Source: a virus. From it: a DNA stretch of 64,000 bases. The notes under the pieces are model-generated. The model saw only the letters and a program-made list of their open reading frames with translations. It did no database searches and had not been told where the DNA came from. Position numbers and translations under genes: made by a program. Positions 40,061 through 48,946 of this stretch are shown here, one piece after another. The stretch is taken from positions 1 through 64,000 of the IMG/VR virus record IMGVR_UViG_3300032053_000013; one strand, 5' to 3'. Numbering within the stretch: the first letter of the stretch is position 1; every line of letters starts with the position of its first letter.

Positions 40061-42049
40061 ATGCCTCTTGCCGGAATTGAGACACTGCATCCCGACGTGT
40101 TCGTCATCGAGCAGGCCGGGATCCCGCGCATCGTCGGCGTCAGCGTCAACACGGGCGGGTTCGTCGGGATCACCGAGAAGGGGCCCACGGACAGGGCCGA
40201 CCTCGTCACCAGCACGACCCAGTTCGTCGAGAAGTACGGGGACTACTACCTGGGGTCCCTCCTACGCCCCTCCGTCCAGGCCTTCTTCGACCAGGGCGGC
40301 GCGCGGTGCTTCGTAGCCAGGGTGGTCGGGCAGGGCGCGACCATCGCGGACACGATGCTCGTGAACCACGAGGGCAACGCCGCGATCGACGCGAACGCCA
40401 TCTCCGAGGGCGCGTGGGGGAACAACGTCTCCCTCTCCACGGAGCGGTGGAGGGCGACGATCGCCGCGGCCACGGTCGGATTCGGCTCGACCCAGATCCC
40501 GGTGTCCTCGCTCCGCAACGCGAAGCTCGGCGACCTCGTCCGGGTCTACGACCCTGTGAGCCTGAACGTCGCCTACGCGTTCGTGGTCTCCATCGACGTG
40601 GCGAACCGGTTCCTGAACGTCAGGCCCGTCCAGGGACTCCCCGCCGGGTTCACCTTCCCGGTAGGGAGCCTGGTCCACTGCGCGACCGACCACCGCCTGG
40701 TGACGGCGACCGCCGAGGCCCTGGCGAACGGGGCCACCTCGGTGGTCCTGGCCAACACCGGGAACCTGGCCGTCGGGGCGCGGGTGTACTTCGACGACGG
40801 ATTCAACTACGCGTCGGTCATCGTGGACAGGATCGACGGGAAGCAGATCCGGTTCCAGCCCATTTCCATCACGGCGGGCGCGACTCTCCCCTCGGGGACC
40901 CTCGCGGCCTCGATGGAGTTCAACCTCAAGGTCTACGAGAAGGGGAAGTTCCGCGAGTCCTTCGAGGGGCTCTCGATGGAGAGCACCTGCACGAGGGACT
41001 ACTTCGGCATCCGGCTCGCCGGGCAGTCGAACGAGTCCAAGATGATCTCGGTCGTCGACCTGTTCCCGGCCCTCGCGGACCTGAACATGGCGGTCCCGAT
41101 GCCGGTGGTGAACCAGGGGTTCAACGGGGGGACCGAGGGCGCGGTGGTCACGGACAACGACTACATCGGGTCCGACACGAGCCCGAAGAGCGGGATGTTC
41201 CTGCTCAGCGAGTCGCCGGACCTCAACTTCTTCTCGATCCCCGGCGTGGCGACGGTGGCGGTCTCGAAGGCCGCGGCGGACTGGGCCGACCTCATGCAGA
41301 GGTTCGTGGCGGTCCTCGACGCCCCGCTGGCCTACGACGAGCCGATGGAGGTCATCAACTTCCGCAACATCGAGGCCAACTTCGACACCTCCTACGCCGC
41401 CCTGTACTACCCGTGGGTGATCGTGCGGGACCCGAACAACGCGAACGCCAGGATGGCCCTCCCGCCGTCCGGGTTCGTCCAGGGCGTGTACGCGAACATC
41501 GGGGCGACCAGGGGCGTCCACTACGCCCCCGCCAACGTCGCCCTGCGCGGGGTCCTCGACCTGACCTACAACGTGAGCGACGGGGAGCAGGACCTCCTGA
41601 ACCCCATCGGGATCAACGTCATCCGGTCCTTCCAGGGGGAGGGGATCCGGGTGTGGGGGGCGAGGACGCTGACATCGTACAAGGACGGGCGGCACTACGT
41701 GAACGTCCGGCGCCTCCTGAACTACATCAAGGAGTCGCTCCGCACCGGGCTCCGGTTCGCCATCTTCGAGCTGAACGAGCAGAGGACCTGGCAGACCGTG
41801 GAGCAGGCGGTGTCCGAGTTCCTCGGCTCCATGTTCCAGAGGGGGATGCTCTTCTCCCCGGACGGGACGCCGGACCGGGCGTTCTTCTGCAAGTGCGACT
41901 CCGAGATCAACCCCGACTCCGAGAGGCGCGAGGGGCGCATGAACATCGAGATCGGGGTCAACCCTCCGCTGCCCGCCGAGTTCATCGTCTGCCGGATCGG
42001 CCTCTGGGACGGCGGGAGCACGGTCGAGGAGGAGCTGGCCCGGAGGTAG
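40061..42049 (+). CDS. contractile tail sheath protein, 662 aa
   Basis: ATG 40061 with GAAAGGACGG upstream. Sheath signatures are the N-terminal PDVFVIEQAGIPRIVGVSVN with GFVGITEKGP, FFDQGGARCFVARV, and the conserved C-terminus RLLNYIKESLRTGLRFAIFE, LNEQRTWQTVEQAVSEFL, FFCKCDSEINP and IEIGVNPPLPAEFIV. It contracts to drive the tube through the host envelope. A beta-rich insertion of about 200 residues (from near residue 115) probably forms outward protrusions. Confidence 0.95.
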   Translation: MPLAGIETLHPDVFVIEQAGIPRIVGVSVNTGGFVGITEKGPTDRADLVTSTTQFVEKYGDYYLGSLLRPSVQAFFDQGGARCFVARVVGQGATIADTMLVNHEGNAAIDANAISEGAWGNNVSLSTERWRATIAAATVGFGSTQIPVSSLRNAKLGDLVRVYDPVSLNVAYAFVVSIDVANRFLNVRPVQGLPAGFTFPVGSLVHCATDHRLVTATAEALANGATSVVLANTGNLAVGARVYFDDGFNYASVIVDRIDGKQIRFQPISITAGATLPSGTLAASMEFNLKVYEKGKFRESFEGLSMESTCTRDYFGIRLAGQSNESKMISVVDLFPALADLNMAVPMPVVNQGFNGGTEGAVVTDNDYIGSDTSPKSGMFLLSESPDLNFFSIPGVATVAVSKAAADWADLMQRFVAVLDAPLAYDEPMEVINFRNIEANFDTSYAALYYPWVIVRDPNNANARMALPPSGFVQGVYANIGATRGVHYAPANVALRGVLDLTYNVSDGEQDLLNPIGINVIRSFQGEGIRVWGARTLTSYKDGRHYVNVRRLLNYIKESLRTGLRFAIFELNEQRTWQTVEQAVSEFLGSMFQRGMLFSPDGTPDRAFFCKCDSEINPDSERREGRMNIEIGVNPPLPAEFIVCRIGLWDGGSTVEEELARR

Positions 42050-42052
42050 CAG

Positions 42053-42550
42053 GTGGCCGACAACATCGCCCCCCCTACGAGGCAGCTGAAGCCCCTTGGA
42101 GGGGAGACGGGGCAGGAAGACCCGAGGTTCGGCTTCAGGTACAGCTTCAACGTGCTCACGAGGCCGATCCGGGGGCAGTTCTCGAAGGTGAGTGGGCTCA
42201 GCGAGGAGATCGAGGTCGTGGAGATGCGGGACGGGACCGACCCGTTCCAGGTCAGGAAGATCGCTGGGACGAACCAGGGGGGCCAGATCACGCTGGAGAG
42301 GGGGATCGTTTCCCAGAGGGACCACCTCATCCGGTGGTTCGGGGACGTGAAGAAGAAGAGCGGACAGTACTGGGCGGACGTGACCGTGGGGGTTTGGGGG
42401 CGGCCGGAGGACAAGGATACGGTCATGGACGTGAAGATCAGGTCCGGGTGGCCCAGCAGGTACGAGATCGGCGACCTTGACGCGAAGTCCTCGGAGATAG
42501 CCGTGGAGGTTCTCACGGTCGTCCACGAGGGTCTCGAATACGTGAGGTGA
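42053..42550 (+). CDS. tail tube protein 1, 165 aa
   Basis: GTG 42053 with AGGTAGCAG upstream. GQFSKVSGLSEEIEVVEMRD, TDPFQVRKIAGTN, ITLERGIVSQRDHLIRWF and VKIRSGWPSRYEIGDLDAKS match the T4 gp19 / phage tail tube family. It stacks as hexamer rings inside the sheath. Two tube genes in a row are seen here, as in many contractile injection systems. Confidence 0.92.
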   Translation: MADNIAPPTRQLKPLGGETGQEDPRFGFRYSFNVLTRPIRGQFSKVSGLSEEIEVVEMRDGTDPFQVRKIAGTNQGGQITLERGIVSQRDHLIRWFGDVKKKSGQYWADVTVGVWGRPEDKDTVMDVKIRSGWPSRYEIGDLDAKSSEIAVEVLTVVHEGLEYVR

Positions 42551-42553
42551 GCA

Positions 42554-43018
42554 ATGGCAGAGACAAGGCTTTCCGACCCCGTCGCCAACTTCCGCTTCAT
42601 CGTGGTCTCGACGCGGTGCCGGGCGGGGTTCTCGAAGGTCACGGGGATGAAGGAGGAGAGCGAGGTCATCGAGTACCGCGAGGGGACGGACAGCGCGTTC
42701 CTCCAGAAGTACCCCGGGATGCGCAAGTACCCGGAGGCGACGTTCGAGCGCGGGCTGACGCAGGAGGCGATGGCCCTCGTCGAGTGGCGGAACGCCGTCA
42801 TCAGGGGGAAGAACTACAAGGACCGCATCCAGGTCGACATCCAGACGTGCCCGGGGACCATGGCCAGGTCCGTCGTCTTCCCGAAGTCGTGGCCGAGCGG
42901 TCTGGAGATCTCGGACATGGACGCGAAGGCGAGCGAGATCGCCATCGAGACCATGACGATCCAGCACGAGGGCAACGAGGACCTGGCGGTCATCCCGACG
43001 ATCTTCAAGAACGTGTAG
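42554..43018 (+). CDS. tail tube protein 2, 154 aa
   Basis: ATG 42554, four bases after tube 1. It has the same pattern: RAGFSKVTGMKEESEVIEYR, ATFERGLTQEAMALVEW, SVVFPKSWPSGLEISDMDAK and ASEIAIETMTIQHEG. It is clearly paralogous to tube 1 but diverged. In injection systems the second tube type often forms the initiating rings near the baseplate. The same may hold here. That part is inference. Confidence 0.9.
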   Translation: MAETRLSDPVANFRFIVVSTRCRAGFSKVTGMKEESEVIEYREGTDSAFLQKYPGMRKYPEATFERGLTQEAMALVEWRNAVIRGKNYKDRIQVDIQTCPGTMARSVVFPKSWPSGLEISDMDAKASEIAIETMTIQHEGNEDLAVIPTIFKNV

Positions 43019-43021
43019 CCT

Positions 43022-43042
43022 CCCGCCGAGTGGGTCGGCGGG
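43022..43042 (+). terminator. hairpin between tube and chaperone genes (possible attenuator)
   Basis: CCCGCCGA-GTGGG-TCGGCGGG, an 8-bp perfect stem with a 5-nt loop, starts four bases after the tube 2 stop. There is no T-run, so it is at most a weak terminator. It could reduce chaperone relative to tube, or stabilise the tube mRNA 3' end. Confidence 0.5.
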
Positions 43043-43081
43043 TGAGAACGTGTTTACGGGGCGGTGCCCCAGGAGGAAACC

Positions 43082-43876
43082 ATGCCGGAGGACAACCCCA
43101 CCACGCCCGCGCCGGACGCCCCTCCCGTCAACGGCATCGTGGTCAGCCTGCCATGCGGGTACCTCAGGGACGGCCGGGTCCACCGCGAGGCGGAGATCGT
43201 CCCGATGACCGGGCTGACGAGGAAGGCCATCGCGAGGGAGGACGTCAGGAACAACCCCATCAAGGTCACGGACGTCATCCTCTCCCACTGCCTCAAGCGC
43301 GTCGGGGACGCCACCTCGATCACCTCCCGGCTCCTCGGAGACCTCGTCATCGGAGACCGCGACTTCCTGATCCTGGAGATCAGGCGCGTCTCGATGGGCG
43401 AGGCGATCGTCGCGAACGTCGAGTGCGACTCCTGCAAGGCGAAGGTCGAGGTGACGTTCCACATCAAGGAGATCGAGACCATACGGCTGGGGGACCCGAA
43501 GGACTACCCGGAGCGGGACGGCAGCCTCACGTTCGCCGTGAGGGGCGACGGGTTCGAGGCCGTGAGCCGGTTCCCGAAGGGGGCCGACCAGGCCCTCATC
43601 ATGCCGGGGGCGACCAAGAACCCCGTGGCGGCGAGCTACGGGCTGTACGCGGCGTGCCTCCTGGAGTGGAACGGGAAGAGGGGGCCCTTCGACACCGCCT
43701 TCTTCGAGTCGCTCCCGCTCTCCGTCCTCGACGTGTTCGAGGAGGAGTTCATGGCGCTCCAGCCGGGCCCGGTCATGAAGCAGGACGCCTCCTGCCCCTC
43801 GTGCGGGGCGTCCATCGACTTCACGTTCAGAGGGTCGGATTTTTTGTTCCGGGTCCCGAAGCGTGGGAGGCTGTGA
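43082..43876 (+). CDS. tail assembly chaperone (gp26-like), zero-frame product, 264 aa
   Basis: ATG 43082 with AGGAGGAAAC upstream, better than GTG 43064. The protein has a zinc-knuckle pair, ECDSCKAKV (Cys115, Cys118) and ASCPSCGAS near residue 240, as in T4 gp26-like baseplate/chaperone proteins. It lies immediately before the tape measure, the position of tail assembly chaperone genes. A slippery T TTT TTG lies 30 bases before its stop and would fuse it to the next small frame. Confidence 0.8.
   Translation: MPEDNPTTPAPDAPPVNGIVVSLPCGYLRDGRVHREAEIVPMTGLTRKAIAREDVRNNPIKVTDVILSHCLKRVGDATSITSRLLGDLVIGDRDFLILEIRRVSMGEAIVANVECDSCKAKVEVTFHIKEIETIRLGDPKDYPERDGSLTFAVRGDGFEAVSRFPKGADQALIMPGATKNPVAASYGLYAACLLEWNGKRGPFDTAFFESLPLSVLDVFEEEFMALQPGPVMKQDASCPSCGASIDFTFRGSDFLFRVPKRGRL
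43840..43846 (+). promoter_or_regulatory. -1 ribosomal frameshift slippery site T TTT TTG
   Basis: Zero-frame codons GAT TTT TTG give the X XXY YYZ heptamer. Slipping -1 reads TTT TTT GTT and enters the frame of the 43873 gene without any stop, giving FFVPGPEAWEAVKDQ. Six T in a row is exceptional in this GC-rich genome. This is the standard place for G/GT-type frameshifting in tailed phages. Confidence 0.8.
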
Positions 43877-44037
43877 AAGACCAGGCGTGGCTCATTGTCA
43901 TGACCACGGAGGGCGGGATCACGCTCCGGGACGTGCTGGAGATGGAGGACTCCGAGAGGCTCTCCTGGTACGAGAGGTGCCTCTCCCACAACGAGAGGGT
44001 CCAGTCCGACGTCGAGTCCGCCAAGCGGCGGAGGTAG
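43873..44037 (+). CDS. T-type extension of the tail chaperone (54 aa from GTG; mainly a frameshift product)
   Basis: GTG 43873 overlaps the chaperone stop, so independent coupled start is possible. The frame is also open upstream through the slippery site, so a 318-aa fusion from 43082 can be made. The segment has AWLIVMTTEGGITLRDVLEM and SERLSWYERCLSHNE, a helical domain that in GT-type products binds the tape measure. Small proteins of this size are common before tape measure genes in contractile tails. Confidence 0.8.
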   Translation: MKDQAWLIVMTTEGGITLRDVLEMEDSERLSWYERCLSHNERVQSDVESAKRRR

Positions 44038-44040
44038 ACC

Positions 44041-46740
44041 GTGGCTACCGGAGAGACGAGGTCGTTCCTCATCCAGTTCCTGGCCGAGACGGGCGACGCC
44101 GTAACGGCGATGAACTTCCTCGGCCGCTCCATGCAGAAGTTCCCCTCCCAGGCGATCAACGCCGCCGCCCAGACCGAGGTCGCGATGGCTGAGGTCGACA
44201 CGGCGCTCAGGCAGGCCGGGGTCTCGGCCTCCCACCTCTCCGACGCGTTCACCTCCATGGGACGCGACGCCACAGCCATGCTCAAGGCCGCCGGGGCCGC
44301 CGCCAAGATAGGGTTCGAGGGCGAGGACAACCTCAAGGCCTTCGCCGAGACGGCGCGCAGGTTCGGGTTCGTCACGAAGACGAGCACGGAGCAGGCCGGG
44401 CAGGCCCTCTCTGACCTCGGCGTCGCCATGGGGTACAAGACGCCGGAGCAGATCGAGAGGCTGGCGTCGGGGATGACCGAGCTGTCCAGGCGGACCAACG
44501 TCACCTACGACGACCTCACCGCGCTGATGAAGCGGACCGGCCCCCTGTCCAACGCGATCGGGGTGTCGGAGTCGGCGGTCATGGCCCTGGCCGCCTCCTT
44601 CTCCCAGCAGAACATGTCGGCCAAGGCGGCGGCCGGGCCGATCAGCAACCTGATGGAGATGATGCAGTATTCGGCGCTCAGCGGGCACCAGCTCGGGAAG
44701 GCCGTGGGGCTGTCGGGGGACAAGTTCGACGAGTTTGCGAAGGCGATACCGGACAAGCAGATCGAGATGTTCATGGGCCAGATCGGGAAGATGGGGAAGA
44801 TCCAGGCCGAGCAGACCCTCCACGGGCTCGGGATCGCCTCGGGGCTCTCGGCGACCCAGATATGGCTGGCGGCGAAGCAGACGCAGAACTTCACGAAGTA
44901 CATCGGGTGGGCCTCCGAGGGGATGAAGAAGAACACGGCCCTGAAGAGGGAGGCCTACAAGGTCGAGAGGACCCTGACGTTCCAGATGAAGGAGCTGGGG
45001 AAGCAGTCCCTGGCGTTCCTCCAGATGACGGGGAAGATGCTGGTCCCCGTCGTGAGGGTGTTCGTGCAGGCGCTCCGGGGCCTCCTCTTCGTGCTCATGG
45101 TGATCCCGAGGCCGGTGCTGGCGCTCGCGGCGGCCTTCGCGGCCCTCGGGGCGGCCATCCTGGCGGGGACGTGGGCGGCGAAGACGAAGCTGGTCGCCGG
45201 GTCGGTCACGCTCATCGCGACCATCTACAGGGAGATAGCGGCGGTCGGGGGGCTCGCGGGGGCCTACAAGGTCCTCACCTCGGCGCAGGCTGCCCAGGCG
45301 CTGGTACAGGCAGCCGCGGACAGGAGGAGAACTATAGCGGGCCTGAAAGAGGCGAAGCTGCCGCTGCCCACTAAGTCGGTGGGGATGGGGTTCGGGGTGG
45401 CGGGGGCCCCGACCGGGGCGATGGGGGCCATGGTCACCGTGTCCGCCGCCCTCGGGATCTCCGTGGCGGCCCTCATCGGGATCGTCCTCGCTCTGGTCGC
45501 GGTGTTCATCCTCATGGGGGTGATGATCTACAAGGGCGTGAAGATGATGCAGGAGGGGACGGCCAAGGCCAAGGTGTTCGGGGCCGCGCTCCTCCTGATG
45601 ACGGGGCCCATCGGCCTGTTCGTGCTCGGGATGATGGCGCTCGCGAAGCCGATCCGGGACTTCAAGGACCAGGTCGTGGCGGCGTTCGAGCCCATCATCC
45701 CCATCCTGGAGCAGATCGCGCCCCTCCTGTACGCCATCGGGGCGGCACTCGCGGTGGTGATGCTCATAATGAGCCCGATCACCTATGCCATCCTGTTCAT
45801 CCTCGGGTTCATCTACGCGATCATGCCGATCATCGTCGGGTTCATCGAGGGGTTCGCCGAGGTCCTCGCGTTCGCGATCGAGCCGTTCCTGCCGGGGCTG
45901 AAGGCCCTCGGGGACCTGTTCGAGTGGGTCGGGGAGAAGATCGGTATGACGGGGGTCTCCGCGGGCTGGCTGACGACCCTGCTGAAGATCGTGGGGAAGA
46001 CCATCGTGTACTCGATCATCGGCCCGTTCGCCCTGGCGGTCAGGTTCATCGCGGTCATATTCGACGGGATCAGGGCGTACGTGGACGACTTCTGGGGGTC
46101 TATCAGCCTGCTCGGCGAGGCGATCGAGATGGTCTGGGAGGGGGTGGTCGCCGCCTTCCAATGGGCCGTCGGCAAGATGGTGGCGGCGTTCGCGTGGGTC
46201 CTGTCCCCCATCGTCAAGATCAAGGTCTTCTTCACCTCCATGATCGGGGCGATGGTGGCCGGGATAGCGAGGATCGTGGGGCCGCTCAAGGCGGTCGCCG
46301 GGTTCTTCTACTCCATCTACCAGGCCGCGAGCAGCGTCAAGACGGCCCTGGTCGGGTCCTCGCCGTGGCACGTCGAGGAGAGCATGGGCGGGGAGGTGAT
46401 CCCGGCCCTCGAGAGGACGCGCGGGGCGTTCGACGACGTAGCCGAGGCCTCGTTCGGGGCGACGCCCCAGGTGGCCCGCGTGAGGGAAGGGGCGGAGGGG
46501 GCGAGGGCGGCGGCCTCGGTGGCCGCGGCGTCGGCGATGCGGGTCCCGGCCCAGGCGCCCCAGGCGCCCCAGGCGGCGGGCGGGGGGGCGAGGGAGGTCC
46601 GGGTCTCGATCCCCGTGGTCGTCCAGCTCGACGGGGTGACCCTCGGTAGGACGGTGATAGAGCAGATCATCGAGCTCAACGAGCGAAACATGAACCCGCC
46701 GGGCTTCCCCATGAGGGGGGTGGAGCCCGCCTTCGGTTAG
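44041..46740 (+). CDS. tape measure protein, 899 aa
   Basis: GTG 44041 follows the chaperone frame by three bases. It has the phage TMP start (GRSMQKFPSQAINAAAQ, AVTAMNFLG), the TP901-type core FVTKTSTEQAGQALSDLG with SVMALAASFSQQNMS, and many hydrophobic segments in the middle (LLFVLMVIPRPVLALAAAFA, VAALIGIVLALVAVFILMG). It sets tail length and is ejected ahead of DNA, probably entering the membrane. The C-terminus has a Pro/Ala linker and a small beta domain. Confidence 0.92.
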   Translation: MATGETRSFLIQFLAETGDAVTAMNFLGRSMQKFPSQAINAAAQTEVAMAEVDTALRQAGVSASHLSDAFTSMGRDATAMLKAAGAAAKIGFEGEDNLKAFAETARRFGFVTKTSTEQAGQALSDLGVAMGYKTPEQIERLASGMTELSRRTNVTYDDLTALMKRTGPLSNAIGVSESAVMALAASFSQQNMSAKAAAGPISNLMEMMQYSALSGHQLGKAVGLSGDKFDEFAKAIPDKQIEMFMGQIGKMGKIQAEQTLHGLGIASGLSATQIWLAAKQTQNFTKYIGWASEGMKKNTALKREAYKVERTLTFQMKELGKQSLAFLQMTGKMLVPVVRVFVQALRGLLFVLMVIPRPVLALAAAFAALGAAILAGTWAAKTKLVAGSVTLIATIYREIAAVGGLAGAYKVLTSAQAAQALVQAAADRRRTIAGLKEAKLPLPTKSVGMGFGVAGAPTGAMGAMVTVSAALGISVAALIGIVLALVAVFILMGVMIYKGVKMMQEGTAKAKVFGAALLLMTGPIGLFVLGMMALAKPIRDFKDQVVAAFEPIIPILEQIAPLLYAIGAALAVVMLIMSPITYAILFILGFIYAIMPIIVGFIEGFAEVLAFAIEPFLPGLKALGDLFEWVGEKIGMTGVSAGWLTTLLKIVGKTIVYSIIGPFALAVRFIAVIFDGIRAYVDDFWGSISLLGEAIEMVWEGVVAAFQWAVGKMVAAFAWVLSPIVKIKVFFTSMIGAMVAGIARIVGPLKAVAGFFYSIYQAASSVKTALVGSSPWHVEESMGGEVIPALERTRGAFDDVAEASFGATPQVARVREGAEGARAAASVAAASAMRVPAQAPQAPQAAGGGAREVRVSIPVVVQLDGVTLGRTVIEQIIELNERNMNPPGFPMRGVEPAFG

Positions 46741-46756
46741 CGCATACGGTATGCGC
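46740..46756. repeat. 17-nt palindrome, copy 2
   Basis: GCGCATACGGTATGCGC, identical to the copy at 16658-16674. Its first base is the last base of the tape measure stop codon. The ribosome site of the next gene (GAGAGGGG) follows directly. Confidence 0.85.
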
Positions 46757-46767
46757 GGGAGAGGGGC

Positions 46768-47355
46768 ATGGGCGTCTGGAGCATAGGGAAGATCCGGGGG
46801 AGGTTCCAGCCGGAGGACTTCACCGAGACCCAGGACATGAAGGTCAAGGACCTGGTCTGCTTCGGGTCGGTGACGCGGCTCATGTTCGCCGGGTGGTCCC
46901 CGAGGGAGGTCTCCATCTCCTTCGTCGTGGACTCCGTGCAGAAGGGGGCTGGGGAGCAGGACGCCGACAGCTTCATGAAGACGACCACGTTCATGAACAT
47001 GAACGGCGAGATGGGGGAGGTGGAGACGGTGGGGGACTGCCCCGTCTACGACCCAGAGAGGGTCTGGGCGTACATCCAGGCGCTCCAGCGGCCCAAGGCG
47101 ATGCGGGCCCTCATGGAGCCCATCGTGGTAATGATCCCCGGGTGGGGGGACCGTGGGGACGACGTGAAGTACGCGTACATCACGCACGCCCAGGTCAAGA
47201 GGACGCACATCTCCTCCAAGGGGGCGGAGGACTACTCGTCCGAGCCGGGGGCGATCCGGGCGGTGAGGGCGACGTTCACGCTGACGCTGAAGGAGGCCGC
47301 GATCTTCTCGTCCGAGAAGGAGGCCGAGAAGGCGGGCCAGTCCGTGGTGAAGTGA
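46768..47355 (+). CDS. contractile-injection-system tube-initiator-like protein, 195 aa
   Basis: ATG 46768 with GAGAGGGGC upstream. RGRFQPEDFTETQDMK, REVSISFVVDSVQKG and VKRTHISSKGAEDY followed by VRATFTLTLKEA match the CIS tube / LysM-associated family (Afp7-like, gp53-neighbour). It should form the ring that starts the inner tube on the hub. There is no LysM in this protein; the next gene supplies that element. Confidence 0.78.
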   Translation: MGVWSIGKIRGRFQPEDFTETQDMKVKDLVCFGSVTRLMFAGWSPREVSISFVVDSVQKGAGEQDADSFMKTTTFMNMNGEMGEVETVGDCPVYDPERVWAYIQALQRPKAMRALMEPIVVMIPGWGDRGDDVKYAYITHAQVKRTHISSKGAEDYSSEPGAIRAVRATFTLTLKEAAIFSSEKEAEKAGQSVVK

Positions 47356-47365
47356 GGGCGGAGGG

Positions 47366-47671
47366 ATGATCTTCAGGGGCTCCAGGTACGAGGGGTGCAT
47401 GTTCACCGGCGTCCTCGGCAGGGACGGCAAGGTGCGGAAGTTCCTCCACGCCAGGGAGCCGCTCCAGGCCAGGGACATGGCGGACCCCGTCGTCGTCCAC
47501 TCCCTCCAGAGGGGGGAGGTGATCGACGAGCTGGCGTGGCGGGCCGTAGGCAAGCCGCGCCTGTGGTGGGTCATCGCCGACGTGAGCGGCGTCATGTTCC
47601 CCCTGGAGATCGAGCCCGGGACGGAGCTCGTGGTGCCGATGGCGGAGCTCATGAAGAGGAGGGAGTCCTGA
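47366..47671 (+). CDS. LysM-like / gpX or gp53-type baseplate protein, 101 aa
   Basis: ATG 47366 with GCGGAGGG upstream. DELAWRAVGKPRLWWVIADV and MFPLEIEPGTELVVP show the LysM-type pattern seen in P2 gpX and T4 gp53. It contacts the hub and wedge. The stop (TGA) shares its last base with the next ATG. Size is right for the family. Confidence 0.78.
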   Translation: MIFRGSRYEGCMFTGVLGRDGKVRKFLHAREPLQARDMADPVVVHSLQRGEVIDELAWRAVGKPRLWWVIADVSGVMFPLEIEPGTELVVPMAELMKRRES

Positions 47672-48936
47672 TGGGCCGTGGCGCCCCGTGCTTCCCCGTG
47701 GTCGGCCTGGGGGTGGGCCTTCCGGCCCCCGTGGTGGTCCCGGACGTCGGGATCGTCGGGGTCCCGTCGCTCCCCGGGGGCGTCGCCCTCGCGTCGAGGC
47801 CCGTCAGCCGCAACAGGAAGTTCAGGGCGGCGCCGAACTTCAGCGTACTCGGGTTCACGGCGGACAGCGGGGTGGTGAGGGGGCTGAGGCTCGACGAGGT
47901 GGCGGGGTTCGGGCTGTCCGTCGTCAGGGTCGTGCTCAACAACCTCAACAACCGGCTCGGGAAGACGATCCTCGCGAAGGAGCAGTCCAGCTTCGTAGTG
48001 TCCCTCGGGTACGACAACCCCGGCCAGTTCCCGCACGGGACTTTCGTCGTCCAGCGGCCGAAGTTCCGGTACGCCGCCGGGGGCGGGCCCATGACCGTCG
48101 AGATCGTCGCCTACGGGGAGGCGGTCAAGCTGGGGGCCACCGAGCGCCGCGAGGCCTACCGGAAGATGGCGGACTCCGACATCGTCTCGGCGATCGCCTC
48201 CAGGAACGGGATGGCGGCGGACGTCGAGGCGACGACCCCGATCTACGACCAGGTCATCCAGGCGAACGAGAGCGACTGGAAGTTCCTGGAGAGGCGGGCG
48301 AAGCTCTACGGGTACGTGCTCTACGTGGACGCCGGGACCCTCCACTTCCACAAGGTGAGGCCGAGGGAGAGCGGGATCTCCGTCATGGGCGGGTCGGAGC
48401 CGGGCGTGCTCCAGGACTTCATGGTGCAGTCCAGGACGTTCATGAGGGGCCTGTCCCTCACCATGACGCAGATCGACCCGGTCACGAAGGACGAGGTCCT
48501 CGCGGTGTCCACGGAGTCCCCCGACGCCGTCCAGTCGACGATGGACTTCCGGAACTGGTCCGAGCTGGTGAGCATCCCCGGCGTGGGGCAGCCGAAGCGG
48601 TTCGTCGTGGGGGAGGGCCACCGGCAGTCCAGCACGGAGCTCGCGAGCATGGTGGACCAGATGGCGAAGTCAACGCGGTACGTGATCGCCGGGAGCGGGC
48701 TCCTCCACGGGATCGAGCAGCTCCGGGCGAACGACGTCATCGAGATCAACGGGGTGGGCCGGTCGAGCGGGAGGTACTTCGTCACCAGGGCCCTGCACGA
48801 GATCGAGGCCGAGGAGGGGTCGACCGGGGGAGGGTACAGGGTCAGGTTCGACGTCGTGAGGTGCGGCGCCGGGCCGCTGTCGGCGGCCTCGGGGACGCCG
48901 GTGGAGCCGCAGAGCGCCGGGACCGTGGCGCTGTAG
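47671..48936 (+). CDS. baseplate hub protein (gpD / gp27-like), 421 aa
   Basis: ATG 47671 overlaps the previous stop by one base. The first 45 residues are Gly/Pro/Val-rich and unusual. Then VRGLRLDEVAGFGLSVVRVV, SSFVVSLGYDNPGQF, and the gpD signature YDQVIQANESDWKFLERRAK with YGYVLYVDAGTLHFHK. It forms the trimeric hub connecting tube and spike. The family is late control protein D. Confidence 0.9.
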   Translation: MGRGAPCFPVVGLGVGLPAPVVVPDVGIVGVPSLPGGVALASRPVSRNRKFRAAPNFSVLGFTADSGVVRGLRLDEVAGFGLSVVRVVLNNLNNRLGKTILAKEQSSFVVSLGYDNPGQFPHGTFVVQRPKFRYAAGGGPMTVEIVAYGEAVKLGATERREAYRKMADSDIVSAIASRNGMAADVEATTPIYDQVIQANESDWKFLERRAKLYGYVLYVDAGTLHFHKVRPRESGISVMGGSEPGVLQDFMVQSRTFMRGLSLTMTQIDPVTKDEVLAVSTESPDAVQSTMDFRNWSELVSIPGVGQPKRFVVGEGHRQSSTELASMVDQMAKSTRYVIAGSGLLHGIEQLRANDVIEINGVGRSSGRYFVTRALHEIEAEEGSTGGGYRVRFDVVRCGAGPLSAASGTPVEPQSAGTVAL

Positions 48937-48946
48937 GAGGTGTGGG

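Noticed and set aside
43636-48621. Very long open frame on the minus strand across tape measure and baseplate genes
   Set aside because: It mirrors well-supported plus-strand genes, is Arg/His/Pro/Asp-rich as high-GC antisense frames are, has no start signal and matches no family.
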